Positions 55,248-64,000 of a stretch of 64,000 nucleotides of DNA are shown piece after piece. Numbering within the stretch: the stretch's first letter is position 1; each line of letters begins with the position of its first letter. The notes under the pieces are model-generated. The model did no database searches. It saw nothing but the letters and a program-made list of their open reading frames with translations, and was not told where the DNA came from. The position numbers and the translations under genes were made by a program. Origin of the DNA: Melitaea cinxia (lineage: Eukaryota > Arthropoda > Insecta > Lepidoptera > Nymphalidae); NCBI RefSeq assembly GCF_905220565.1, contig NC_059399.1, forward strand, positions 17,104,501-17,168,500, written 5' to 3'.

Positions 55248-55604
55248 ATGCATCTAAGTGCAAGTGAAAATGAAAGTACAGAAAGAAGAAAGACAAAATT
55301 TATGTATATATAACGACAAGAAAAAGTTTGAGAACCACTTAATTAGACGATTTTGTATTATATGGCTGACAATTTCTATGACACAGGTATGAAACTGTAG
55401 TTTCAACCTTAACTTGTAGGTATTAAGGAATATTTTTGTTATCACAATCAGTGATTATATCTTTATATAATAAGGACGTGATTATCATAGGAAATCACGT
55501 TCACAATAATTAATTTACTTTAACAAATTGAAATTGAATTGATATATTAATAGATCTATTCGTTAAAAATATACGTGGGAAATTATTAGTTTTATATATT
55601 ACTA

Positions 55605-55932
55605 GCTGTACCCCGCGGCTTTACACGGGTATGTTATAATATAACCTATAGGCTTCCTCAGTAAATGGTCAATCTAACACAAAAAAAATTGTTCAATTCA
55701 AGCCAGTAGCTCCTGAGCTTACGTCGAATAATTACATAGTAGAAAACAAAGTCGCTTCCCGCTGTCTGTGCGCTTAGTTCTTTAAAACTACGCAACGGAT
55801 TTTGATGCGGTTTTCTTTAGTAAATAGATTGATTCCAGAGGCAGGTTTATATGTACAATACATGCATAATATAGTAGAGGGACACTGATCGTTTTTGCAA
55901 CCGTGCAAAGCCGGGGCTGGTCGCTAGTTGTG
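55605..55932 (+). repeat. family D fragment joined to family L
   Basis: 55605-55735: GCTGTACCCCGCGGCTTTAC, ATAACCTATAGGCTTCCTCA and AGTAGCTCCTGAGCTTACG (D). 55736-55932: AAGTCGCTTCCCGCTGTCTG, CTACGCAACGGATTTTGATG and GCAAAGCCGGGGCTGGTCGC (L). Confidence 0.7.
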
Positions 55933-56029
55933 AATAAAATAAAAGTGTTAAAATAATTTTGTAAAGTAGTTTTTGATTGTTGTCGATAAAAAAATCATAA
56001 TAAAAGATTCATAAGAAAAGATATGTAAT

Positions 56030-56325
56030 AAGGAACTTCGTGCCTATCTGGTGTCCTACGACACCACACTTTTTTTCTATGTGTCTTACCTTGGAACATT
56101 TTACTGGGTAGACCGATTTCGATTCGATTCTTTTTTTTCAATCAAAGGGTCGTACTTTTCATGTGGTTCCATTTCAATTAAATCGACATCTGACAAGAAC
56201 TTTTTGAGTTATTCCTAATAACACGTATTAACTTGACAATTTTTTCGTCTTCCTTCGTTGTATTACTTGTCGATGTAATTAAAGTCGGTTTTATTTTTCG
56301 TTTGCGAGCAAATATAATTATTACT
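56030..56325 (-). repeat. family F fragment
   Basis: GGAACTTCGTGCCTATCTGG, TACTGGGTAGACCGATTTCG, CATGTGGTTCCATTTCAATT, CTTCGTTGTATTACTTGTCG and GTTTGCGAGCAAATATAATT. Confidence 0.65.
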
Positions 56326-56532
56326 GTACAATTACTGCTAAATAGACGATATTAAAGATTAATATGCAATCTGGAAATATATTTGATACTAAATTTTATT
56401 GAAAATTAACCAAACTAATCAAGTAAATATCACTCTGACAACAAAACGCTTTCGAGTAAATTTCTCCCTATCAAACCAGCTTTCTTCGCAATTTATTAAC
56501 AATTTGTAAAATTACGACCAATAAGGAAATAT

Positions 56533-56672
56533 TTATGGTTCGTGCCATTCACTGCCAATTAGTTTTAAACAATACGCGAAATCCCAGTAACCGCTTTCCG
56601 GTTTATTAGCAACATGCAGCTGACCTTGATACTGCATCATTACGCTAACGCCAATCATCAACTGATTGAAAG
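56533..56672 (-). CDS. candidate terminal exon of an unrecognised minus-strand gene
   Basis: On the minus strand a TATATTTACAG acceptor (ending 56673) opens a 46-codon frame to TAA: FNQLMIGVSVMMQYQGQLHV, ANKPESGYWDFAYCLKLIGS and EWHEP. AATAAA follows 36 bases after the stop (56492-56497). The segment is GC-richer than its surroundings and rich in Trp, Tyr and Cys codons. A phase-compatible upstream exon is possible at 56820-56888 (donor TATATG|gtaact, 147-base intron), but it is short and AT-rich. Family not recognised. The 5' part is not identified; it would overlap the + strand gene at 57116. Confidence 0.4.
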
Positions 56673-57115
56673 CTGTAAATATAAATTCAATCTTTAAAAA
56701 AAAAACATCAGGAACATAGGAAATTGAGTTCTACTCCAATGGCTTACGGCGACCAAATTATAGCACCACTCAACGATAACCCGAGATCCTCATTCCACAT
56801 TGACTACATACACAGTTACCATATAAAAAAGAACCGTCAATTACATAGTAAAATTTCACGCACGTATAGAAACACCAAATAGATGACACTGCAAGGGGTC
56901 ACGCAAGATTGGGATGCGATAATGATGACTCAGTCGAATTAAGGCAGCTTTCCAAAGGAAAGGTGCTGAGAGATCGCTGCAATTACTGCGTCCGGAACGC
57001 GACGGGGCTGTTATGATCTTTTTGCTAAAGACCCGTTATCTTAGTTTAGATGCGCGGCAAAAACGCAACGAGCGCAGTGTTGAGATTTGTTCCGTGGAGG
57101 CCGGACGCCGTCGTG

Positions 57116-57532
57116 ATGAGGACTATGTCTTCCCTAACACTGACTGTTCTCGTGTTTACCGCCTGCTTGTTTCAGGCGACAACGAAACCAGTGCGAAGGA
57201 CGCTCAATTTCAACATGTTTGTTCTTAAACCTCAAGAGGGAACATCAGAGCGGACAATTTTGACAACCAACGGGATTTCCAGATTTGGCCCAATATTGGA
57301 ATATGTGGTCCAACGTATACAAGGGGCGTTCTCAGTGCGCTTGCCTCCACAAGAACCAAATAAAGTAGTGGAGAGTAAAGTGCCAATAGCTGATGTCGTA
57401 GAGAATGAAGTAGATGGTATCCAAGAGGCCAGGATGCCAGGAGTTGTCGTCAGACCATCTCGTACGAAACCTGGAACGTTTGAAGTGGAAATTGACGTGG
57501 TTGTCGATGACGGACAACCAAATAAAATCTAA
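57116..57532 (+). CDS. small secreted protein, intronless, 138 aa
   Basis: The start chosen is the ATG at 57116 because it begins MRTMSSLTLTVLVFTACLFQ, a normal signal peptide with a likely cut near ATT|KP. An in-frame upstream ATG at 57050 would add 22 residues of Arg-rich sequence ahead of it. The mature chain is KPVRRTLNFNMFVLKPQEG, SERTILTTNGISRFGPILEY, VVQRIQGAFSVRLPPQEPNK, an acidic VENEVDGIQEARMPGVVVRP and a beta-rich PGTFEVEIDVVVDDGQP. There is no Cys after the signal peptide and no transmembrane segment. Codon use and GC content are higher than the surroundings. I do not recognise the family. A downstream AATAAA lies at 57768. Confidence 0.7.
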   Translation: MRTMSSLTLTVLVFTACLFQATTKPVRRTLNFNMFVLKPQEGTSERTILTTNGISRFGPILEYVVQRIQGAFSVRLPPQEPNKVVESKVPIADVVENEVDGIQEARMPGVVVRPSRTKPGTFEVEIDVVVDDGQPNKI

Positions 57533-57773
57533 AATCAAACTCTTGTATTTATAGAAAAATTGGTGATATTAAGTTTTTATGTTTTATTTAATAGCTTTTA
57601 TTTATTATTGCCGTATGTTCGCTTAAATATAATTTATTGTATGTAAACAATCCAATTGTTATCATTTTGTTCCTATTAATACTTTTTTATTACCAAAACT
57701 TTAAACGTAAAAAATCTATATCAATTATTTTTATAAAAGAAATTTGAAACATTGTTAAATTTTTTATAATAAA

Positions 57774-58180
57774 ATTATAAACAGTAGGATTACAGTTCAA
57801 TTGATATTTTTTATAGAGCTTCAGAGGTAAACAGTTCTGATTATTGATAGAATATAATCAGGTAAATGTGCCCAAATTTATTTTAACAATTTCAAACTAT
57901 TTATTGTAATAATTACATATAACTTATTAGTTTCAACCATAACATTTCTTTTGTAACAGAGTATCTGCTTAAAAACGCATTGATCCAAGATCGTAATTAA
58001 ATATTGAAAGCTTAAAATTGGAAATTATATAAATTTACAAGTTAGGATATTGTTAACAAAAAATTAATATAAAATAATAAGGAATCTTCTGTAATAAATT
58101 AATTCAATTTCCAATTGAACACATGTATCTTAAGTAGATTAATATCAGTGTCTTATAAACGGTGATATTTTTCGGATTAA
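57774..58180. other. intergenic DNA, nothing recognised
   Basis: AT-rich and featureless. Confidence 0.3.
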
Positions 58181-58181
58181 T

Positions 58182-58375
58182 TGAAGTAAAACTTCTTTAC
58201 GCAGGCTTGACTTGGGAAGTAAGCTGGTGAATGCGTGACGAGAGCGTTACGAAAAGTGTGATCGGGCGAGGCAAACGGAAATTGAAAGGGAGATATAAGT
58301 TACTGAGGATAGAAAGAGAGCGTTACGTTTCGTAAGTTTTACTTCAGTCGTGTGGTCTAAACCACACTTGTTTTT
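58182..58375 (+). repeat. MITE family C copy
   Basis: GAAGTAAAACTTCTTTACGC, GACTTGGGAAGTAAGCTGGT, GTGACGAGAGCGTTACGAAA, GTGTGATCGGGCGAGGCAAA, then GTAAGTTTTACTTCAGTCGT and GTGGTCTAAACCACAC. Best-preserved copy. Confidence 0.85.
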
Positions 58376-59349
58376 TGCTTGCAACCAGTAAACAATTTTT
58401 TTCTTAAAAGAACTGCACCGTCTAACGGGATGCAATAACGAGTTCTCATCCAGCGTTAGTCCTTAATCATACATTACAGTCGGTATCGCGGGAATTTGAA
58501 ATCGTGTACGTAACGTTGTTTCATTATTTTCCGGGTTCCAACTGTGCGTGTATAATATTAGCTTTGTTTCTAAATGTTTCCTCAATTTCTTAAATTTTTT
58601 TATATTTTTTTGTATAAACGATAAAGATATCAAAGATAAGAGCTCATTAAAATTTAAGGCCATAAGAGCTGTAAATAAAATTTTAATAAAAAAGTAAGCT
58701 CATTAAAATTGCCACAAAAAGCGTTTAAAGAGCACATTATATGCAAAGATTAACCTAAATTTTAAGCTTATGGAAAAATTTTGTCCAAAATTTATTACGT
58801 TTCGTAAAAATACATACTTAAAACTTCAAGTAAGTAACAAAAAGCTTAGTCTCACTCTAAATGAGTCTAAATAATAGAATAGAAAACTTTATTCATGACA
58901 TACACACCATACAGATATAATATTAAACAGACAACAAAAGCAAATCAAATAATTATATTAAACAAAACAGTATAAATGTCCCAGAGTCATAAATTAAAAA
59001 AAAAAAAAAAAAATAAGAACGAACTCGATTGGATCACAATTTCAATATGTTTGAATTTACGTCTGTGTGCATTTGTAAGTGTACGTATCTTCGATTTTTC
59101 GTTTGAGACATGACATCGACGGAAACTATTCTGTTTAATATAGTTTTAATTACATCTTCCGCACGTCAAAACCTGAAGAGATGCGCATATTGCACTTACC
59201 AAACAGGTGTTCGTGGTTCGTGATTGGATGGTTTCTGTCTTGTTACTCCATAGGCATAAACCCTAACAGACACTATTAGCTAAGACTCAATACAAATCGA
59301 CTTATCTCGAATACTAGGTGGTCTTATTAGCACATCTTATACTACAATA
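58376..59349. other. intergenic DNA
   Basis: 58878-58915 (AGAATAGAAAACTTTATTCA .. ACACACCAT) looks like a reversed LINE tail. An A-run lies at 58996-59012. A minus-strand CTGTTTG|gtaagt at about 59200 has no confirmed exon around it. Confidence 0.35.
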
Positions 59350-59710
59350 TTTTTTGGCTTGCTAGATGATGTACACCACATACTAAGTGAATGTGATAAA
59401 TACGAAACGGAAAGAGAATCATTGATGAAACGTTTTAGCATAAATAAATTTGATATGGGTACTTTTTAATGTGTTAACAGAACCTTTGTCTGGTGCAGCA
59501 AATTTGTTAGTAAATATGATCTTACATCATCAATGATTCTTTCTCCATTTCTTAGACATAGTGGGAATTAGGGTATGATGGGGCTGGCATGTCTGTGTAG
59601 ACAAAAGTCCCTAAAAAAATAAAGAAAAAAAAAAATTACAATATTTCATATCTTTTTATGCTCTCTAGTTTCATTTTGTATTTTTGTGCACAATAAGGTT
59701 ATAATAAATA
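59350..59710 (+). pseudogene. LINE C-terminal remnant and 3' tail
   Basis: 59350-59469 reads LLDDVHHILSECDKYETERE, then SLMKRFSINKFDMGTF and a stop. The VxHxLxxCxxYxxER pattern is the usual C-terminal zinc-knuckle end of jockey/R1/CR1-type reverse transcriptases. It is followed by a LINE-like 3' UTR ending TTTGTGCACAATAAGG and (ATAAA)n. Confidence 0.65.
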
Positions 59711-60657
59711 AATAAAATAATTTAATTTGTTGATTAAAGTAATATAAGGTCACGTAATCGATTTTTGTGACTAACAGACGAAAATTTCAGGCTTTAATTA
59801 ATTCAAAATATATTCGTTTTTGCCATAAAATCAAAACTATTACAAAAAACCACTAAACACCTACCTTACTAATTAAAATTTTAAACAACTAGTTTTTCTA
59901 GTCGATTTTACTTTCATTTAATAAAATGTTAACTAATTGGAGTCCACGAGATATCAATGTACATAAAAAAATTAGAAAACACGTTTTGATAAAAAAAAAT
60001 TGTTTTTAATCAAATTCTCTTAATTATTCTTTGACGGTTCGCAGGAAAGTGGACATAAGGTGCCAATCAAACCACTAATTGCAAATTCATGCGACGTTTC
60101 GATCCTTTATTGGACCATCATCAGGCATCTAAAATACATACAAACATTGAAGAAAGCTGTACAACTAATTAATCCATACAACAACAAATATATATATATA
60201 TCTCTTAATTATATTTTATTAATATGATTGATATATCAAAAGCTCTCTTATATCACGTTTTATTACTTTGAAAGTATAAAAATTTATCAATCTTGGCTAA
60301 GGTAAAAACTTATTTGTCAAACGTATCAAACGTTTTTTTTATATTATTAAAGATTACTATATATGTATATAAAAGTGAATGTTTGTCTGTATGTCCTTTA
60401 TAGAATCGTAAACTATGCATTTAATCATTTAATGATCTTCAGCGAAGTGTTTTGCATGAGCCCACAAAGGTTTCCGATTTGGTAGGACAAAAAAAAACAA
60501 AAAAAAAACAGCGTAGCAACGCGTGCAAGATACAACTAATACCTAATTAATACAATATAATAACTTGTTCGCCATATATATGAATACGAAAATATAAAAT
60601 GTTTACTATATTAATGAATTAATGATAGCAAAGGCAGCAAACGAGCTAAAGGTTTTA
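59711..60657. other. intergenic DNA with repeat scraps
   Basis: 60040-60140 (GACGGTTCGCAGGAAAGTGG, GCGACGTTTCGATCCTTTAT, TGGACCATCATCAGGCATCT) looks like a dispersed retroelement fragment. 60358-60500 is a K-like patch (TATATAAAAGTGAATGTTTG, GGTTTCCGATTTGGTAGGAC). No gene. Confidence 0.4.
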
Positions 60658-60935
60658 ACTGAGGTAGGGCACAGCAGGAAATTTCCTGCTCAAAATATGG
60701 AGCAGCCCGATTGGGGTAGTGCCTCGACCTTACGAGAAGATAACAGCTAAATAATACTACTTTCACACATTGTTGTGTTCCTGTTGGTTAGTAAGGTGAC
60801 CAGAGGGAATTGGGGGTAGGGTTGGCAACGTGCTTACGATGCTTCTGATGTTGCAGACGCCTATGAGCTACGGCAATCGCTTACCATCAGGTGAGCCGTA
60901 CGCTTGTTTGCCGATCTAGTTATGTAGTAATTTAT
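60658..60935 (+). repeat. family B copy
   Basis: CTGAGGTAGGGCACAGCAGG, the palindromic GCAGGAAATTTCCTGC, GAGCAGCCCGATTGGGGTAG, TGTTGGTTAGTAAGGTGACC and CGCTTGTTTGCCGATCTAGT. Confidence 0.85.
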
Positions 60936-60939
60936 AATT

Positions 60940-61330
60940 ATAATGTATATATGCATTTTTATGTATGTATACATGTATGGGGACATGTATGTGTATATGT
61001 CAGTATGTATGTATGTATAAACTTATGTAATATGTATTTATGTATGTATGTACCTATGTAAGTATGTATATATGTATGTATGTATATATGTATGTATGTA
61101 TGTGTGTATGTATATGTTTAATTATTTAAATATTTATTATAAATTTGTTGTAACTTGTATACCTATGCTGACGCTAGACCATTTCCTTTGCCCTAAGGTT
61201 GCCTGGAAGAGATCGCTTTTTAGCGATAAGGCCGCCCTTTGTACCTAATGAATATATTGTTAATATTTTTATTTCTTTGCTATGTATTATTTCTGTTTTT
61301 GATGTACAATAAAGTGCATTATTATTATTA
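60940..61330 (+). repeat. LINE 3' end with (TATG)n
   Basis: A (TATG)n / (TATA)n stretch (60940-61125), then CTAAGGTTGCCTGGAAGAGA, TTAGCGATAAGGCCGCCC, TGATGTACAATAAAGTGC and (ATT)n. It parallels the order at 28310-28634. Confidence 0.75.
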
Positions 61331-61444
61331 ATATATAAAAAACCCTCACTGCAAGATCACAACCAAATAATACTGTTTTCGTAATAAATAAGCAAGCAGT
61401 GGTGCGTTCCTGTGGTGTGACGTAGTAAAGTACTCATATCTATG

Positions 61445-61650
61445 CGAGAGATTGACTACAGCCCATTGGCGCAGTTTGTTGTGGCCCTGCTTTCTGCTCC
61501 GCGGCCTGTGGGTTCAATCCCCGTCTGAGTCTGGGTATTATATTTGTATTTATATATTGATATATGTATTATTTCCATGAATATATATATATATATAAAA
61601 GATATTTAGCTATATCAGCCGGCTATATCTATAACACAAGCATTAAGTTG
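61445..61650 (+). repeat. SINE family G copy
   Basis: GGCGCAGTTTGTTGTGGCCC, TGCTTTCTGCTCCGCGGCC, GGGTTCAATCCCCGTCTGAG (B-box-like), then (TA)n and ACACAAGCATTAAGTTGCTT. It is fused directly to the following family B. Confidence 0.7.
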
Positions 61651-61860
61651 CTTATAGACGCCTGCAACACCAGAAGCATCGCAAGCGCGTTGCCGACCCA
61701 ATCCCCAATCGCCCCAGGAGCTCTGGTCACCTTACTCACTAACAGGAACACAATACTGCTTGAAAACAGTATTATTTTGCTGTGATATTCTGTAAGGTCA
61801 AGGTACTACCCCAGTCGGGCTGCTCCATATTTTGAGCAGGAAATTCCTGCTCCCTGAATT
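61648..61860 (-). repeat. family B copy, 3'-truncated
   Basis: TATAGACGCCTGCAACACCA, GCGTTGCCGACCCAATCCCC, GGAGCTCTGGTCACCTTACT, GTCGGGCTGCTCCATATTTT and GAGCAGGAAATTCCTGCTCC. Confidence 0.8.
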
Positions 61861-61924
61861 ATTCTTAACAATAACTTTTTAATACAAATATATAAAAAAT
61901 AAACATGAATAAATATATAAAAAA

Positions 61925-62508
61925 TGGGGTGGTTGGGGTCCACCTCCTAGTGGTCCACCCCGGGCAACGGCACCACTAATTTACTTTTGGTGACGGCTGA
62001 ACGACCCCCACACAACGCGGTGGTAGGTCCCACTTAGGGGCCGCCTGGCAGCGACCACCCTCCCGTCGGAACCAGACGCCAAGCAGCTTGCTGCGTTCCG
62101 TCTGTGAGCGGGAGTACCAGTGCCTTTGGGGGATTAGAAGAGTGTCAGTTGCGCAGCTTGCGCAGTTTTTTTTTCGGAATCTTGGACTGCACTGTACCGG
62201 GCAGCTCATACTGGAGGGTAGCGGGATCCGAGGCACGATCTTGCCGTTGACCGACCGCAGGCAGTTGGGGGCCCTAGCGCGCCAGCCACGTGGCAAAGGC
62301 TGCCCCGCCACCTCGCGAAAAATCCTGGGATGGCTCCACCGTGCCAGTTGGCGACTGGGTGGGAGGACCCGGTGGCGATTTCCAGGGGGGCTCGGGCGTC
62401 CCCGCAGTCTCCAGATGAGCTCCTCTAATGGTCGGCTTAGCCTAGGGAATCCGCATGGTAAAAGCTGCGCCTCGACATCCAACTGCTTCCCCATCATCAC
62501 TCCTTAAT
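61925..62508 (+). mobile_element. 5' region of the LINE at the right edge
   Basis: An abrupt shift to GC-rich sequence begins at GGGGTGGTTGGGGTCCACC (61925). A 139-codon open frame (62088-62507) and an opposite 174-codon frame are both present. Neither shows a CCHC knuckle or other ORF1 motif. I treat it as a 5' UTR or a decayed first ORF. The minus-strand frame is probably a shadow. Confidence 0.5.
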
Positions 62509-64000
62509 ATGAAAAAAGCACAAAGAAGGAAAAAAGTTAAAAAACGGCTGCACTTCCTCCCACTGAAGGTGCACCTCATTAACATCCGAGGTTTGCATTC
62601 CAATATTGACCCGGTCTACCACCACCTCGAGACCGTGAAGCCGCATCTGTTTTTCTTAACGGAGACGCAAATCAAATGTCCAGCAGATGCTACGTACCTC
62701 AACTACCCATGCTACTCATTAGAACATAAGTTCAAGGAACACGCTGGGGTCTGTGTGTACGTCCGCAATGACATTTGCTATAAGCGACTCCGGTGCTTTG
62801 AAGCGACCGGGTTCTCTACATTGTGGGTTTTAGTGGACACCGGCGTGGACAAGACTGTCTACGCCTGTGTTTATCGGTCGCACAGTGGAGATCAGGAGAC
62901 AACCAGGCTCTTCGACCACCTTACAGAGATGGCAGACAAAGCGCAGCAACGGTATCCGACGGCGGAACTTGTTTTTCTCAGGGACTTTAACGCCCACCAC
63001 GAGCAGTGGTTGTTCCCGTACGAGAAAACATGCCACGCTGGGAGGGAGGCGCGCAAATTCGCGTTAGCACTCGATCTTACCCAGATGGTACAGGTTGCAA
63101 CACGGGTACCAGATATTGCTAGCCATACAGCCAATTGCCTGGACCTTCTGCTGACTACAGATCCAGACAGACACTCGGTCTCAGTATCTGCCCCTCTAGG
63201 ATCATCCGACCATTGTCTGGTGAAATCCATATCGACCGCCTCTCCTCCGGACAACTGTCCAAGGGGCACAAGAAGAGTGTGGCGATATGAGTTAGCGGAT
63301 TGGGAAGAGATGCGGCATTTCTATGCATCTTTCCCATGGCGGCAAGTCTGTTTTTCCTCGGGTGACCCCTCGTGTTCGGCTGAGGCAGTTGCGGGCGTGA
63401 TCCGACAGGGAATGGAATACTTTATACCCTTCTCTGACATATCGCTCGACCACAAATCCCGACCTTGGTACAACGCTGAGTGCGCCCATGCTGAAGCCCT
63501 TAAAGAGTCTGCTTACAAAGCTTGGGTACGGGTCCGCGATGCCAAAGCTGGAGCGCGGGGGGTTCGCACGAGGAAGAAAGCTTTTAATTCAGCCACCAAG
63601 TCCTGCAAACGGATATTACAAAAGGCCCGATTCGACCATATCCGTCGTATAGGCGCTAAACTTGCCTCCTACCCCCCTGGTAGTAAACAATTCTGGTCTC
63701 TGTCGAAGGCAGTAGAGTCCAATTTCTGCCGCCATACATTGCCTCCTCTGCAGAAGCCTGATGGTTCGCTAGCTCACTCGGCAGTGGAAAAGGCAAACTT
63801 GTTTGCATCTCTCTTTGCGAGCAATTCGCGTCTTGACGCTAGCTCTACACAACCACCATCCTTGCCTCGATGTGACTCTTCTATGCAAGAGATTACGATC
63901 CACAATAAAGAGGTCCGTAGAGTTTTGCTGAACCTTGACGTGAATAAGACTAGTGGACCTGACGGTATACCTGCGCGCGTCCTAAAGGCCTGTGCACCTG
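62509..64000 (+). CDS. APE-type non-LTR retrotransposon ORF2, open to window end
   Basis: An uninterrupted frame of about 497 codons begins at ATG 62509 and leaves the window. The N-terminal half is an apurinic-like endonuclease: LKVHLINIRGLHSN (catalytic Asn), FLTETQIKC (catalytic Glu), GVCVYVRND, VYACVYRSH, LVFLRDFNAHHEQW (Asp/Asn pair; residue 158 is Arg where the family usually has Gly) and APLGSSDHCLV (catalytic Asp-His). A linker with RPWYNAECAHAEALKE and KSCKRILQKARFDHIRR follows, then QFWSLSKAVES and NKTSGPDGIPARVLKAC, the entry to the reverse transcriptase. The order matches CR1/jockey-group LINEs. The RT catalytic core lies beyond the edge. It encodes an endonuclease/RT that would nick target DNA and prime reverse transcription. 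There are no stops or frameshifts in view. Confidence 0.85.
   Translation, partial: MKKAQRRKKVKKRLHFLPLKVHLINIRGLHSNIDPVYHHLETVKPHLFFLTETQIKCPADATYLNYPCYSLEHKFKEHAGVCVYVRNDICYKRLRCFEATGFSTLWVLVDTGVDKTVYACVYRSHSGDQETTRLFDHLTEMADKAQQRYPTAELVFLRDFNAHHEQWLFPYEKTCHAGREARKFALALDLTQMVQVATRVPDIASHTANCLDLLLTTDPDRHSVSVSAPLGSSDHCLVKSISTASPPDNCPRGTRRVWRYELADWEEMRHFYASFPWRQVCFSSGDPSCSAEAVAGVIRQGMEYFIPFSDISLDHKSRPWYNAECAHAEALKESAYKAWVRVRDAKAGARGVRTRKKAFNSATKSCKRILQKARFDHIRRIGAKLASYPPGSKQFWSLSKAVESNFCRHTLPPLQKPDGSLAHSAVEKANLFASLFASNSRLDASSTQPPSLPRCDSSMQEITIHNKEVRRVLLNLDVNKTSGPDGIPARVLKACAP

Noticed and set aside
61976..62500. 174-codon minus-strand frame at the LINE 5' end
   Set aside because: GC-rich DNA gives long chance frames on both strands; no motif, and it opposes the LINE's direction.
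1..64000. CRISPR arrays, bacterial operons or phage modules
   Set aside because: No regular spacer-repeat arrays, ribosome-binding sites or dense gene packing. Introns, SINEs and LINE tails show eukaryotic DNA.

Overview
The window looks like a lepidopteran (moth or butterfly) nuclear genome segment. It is AT-rich, genes are split by canonical GT-AG introns, and intergenic and intronic DNA is packed with multi-copy repeats of the kind common in moths and butterflies (LINE 3' ends with AATAAAGT and short tandem tails, tRNA-derived SINEs with A and B boxes, MITEs, fold-back repeats). The species assignment is inference from repeat style and protein type. No database search was possible.

Host genes. 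(1) A GPGG-repeat (DUF4774-like) secreted-protein locus lies at about 20.8-31.4 kb on the + strand. A signal-peptide exon (20814-20866) ends in phase 2, and three separate downstream acceptors (21558, 23208, 28653) also start in phase 2. The first two lead to single terminal exons with their own stops and AATAAA signals. The third leads to a three-exon chain ending at 31424. (2) A nine-exon secreted Pro/Gln/Gly-rich protein lies at 40500-52434. Its first exon encodes only five residues and sits 8 kb upstream behind a TATA box. The reconstructed protein is 261 aa with a clean signal peptide and consistent phases at all eight junctions. (3) An intronless 138-aa secreted protein lies at 57116-57532. 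(4) A candidate terminal exon of a minus-strand gene lies at 56533-56672.

Mobile DNA. The most informative element is a 3.6-kb cut-and-paste-like transposon (13005-16609) with 33-bp terminal inverted repeats. It encloses a frameshifted, internally deleted copy of a multi-copy uncharacterised insect protein family. The right edge (about 61.9-64 kb) carries an APE-type non-LTR retrotransposon whose ORF is open to the window end. A decayed R4/Dong/R2-like reverse transcriptase lies on the minus strand at 33.6-35.2 kb, and a Helitron Pif1-helicase C-terminal scrap at 25.5-25.6 kb. At least eight short repeat families recur and are labelled A-L here. A = LINE-tail-like with (TGA)n; B = about 280 bp with a poly-A end; C = a MITE with GAAGTAAAACTTC ends; D, E, F, J, K and L are further interspersed families; G and H are tRNA-derived SINEs.

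Layout. 0-10 kb: tandem repeat, ACGC microsatellite, repeat families B, D, E, F, L. 10-10.6 kb: tRNA-like gene in nested palindromes. 11-12.9 kb: SINE and LINE fragments. 13-16.6 kb: TIR transposon. 16.6-20.8 kb: SINEs and poly-A cassettes. 20.8-31.4 kb: DUF4774-like locus, with a 230-bp-arm palindrome and Helitron scrap inside. 32-40.4 kb: repeats and the R4-like LINE. 40.4-52.5 kb: secreted gene with repeat-filled introns. 53-56 kb: repeats. 56.5-57.8 kb: two small genes. 58-64 kb: repeats ending in the LINE.
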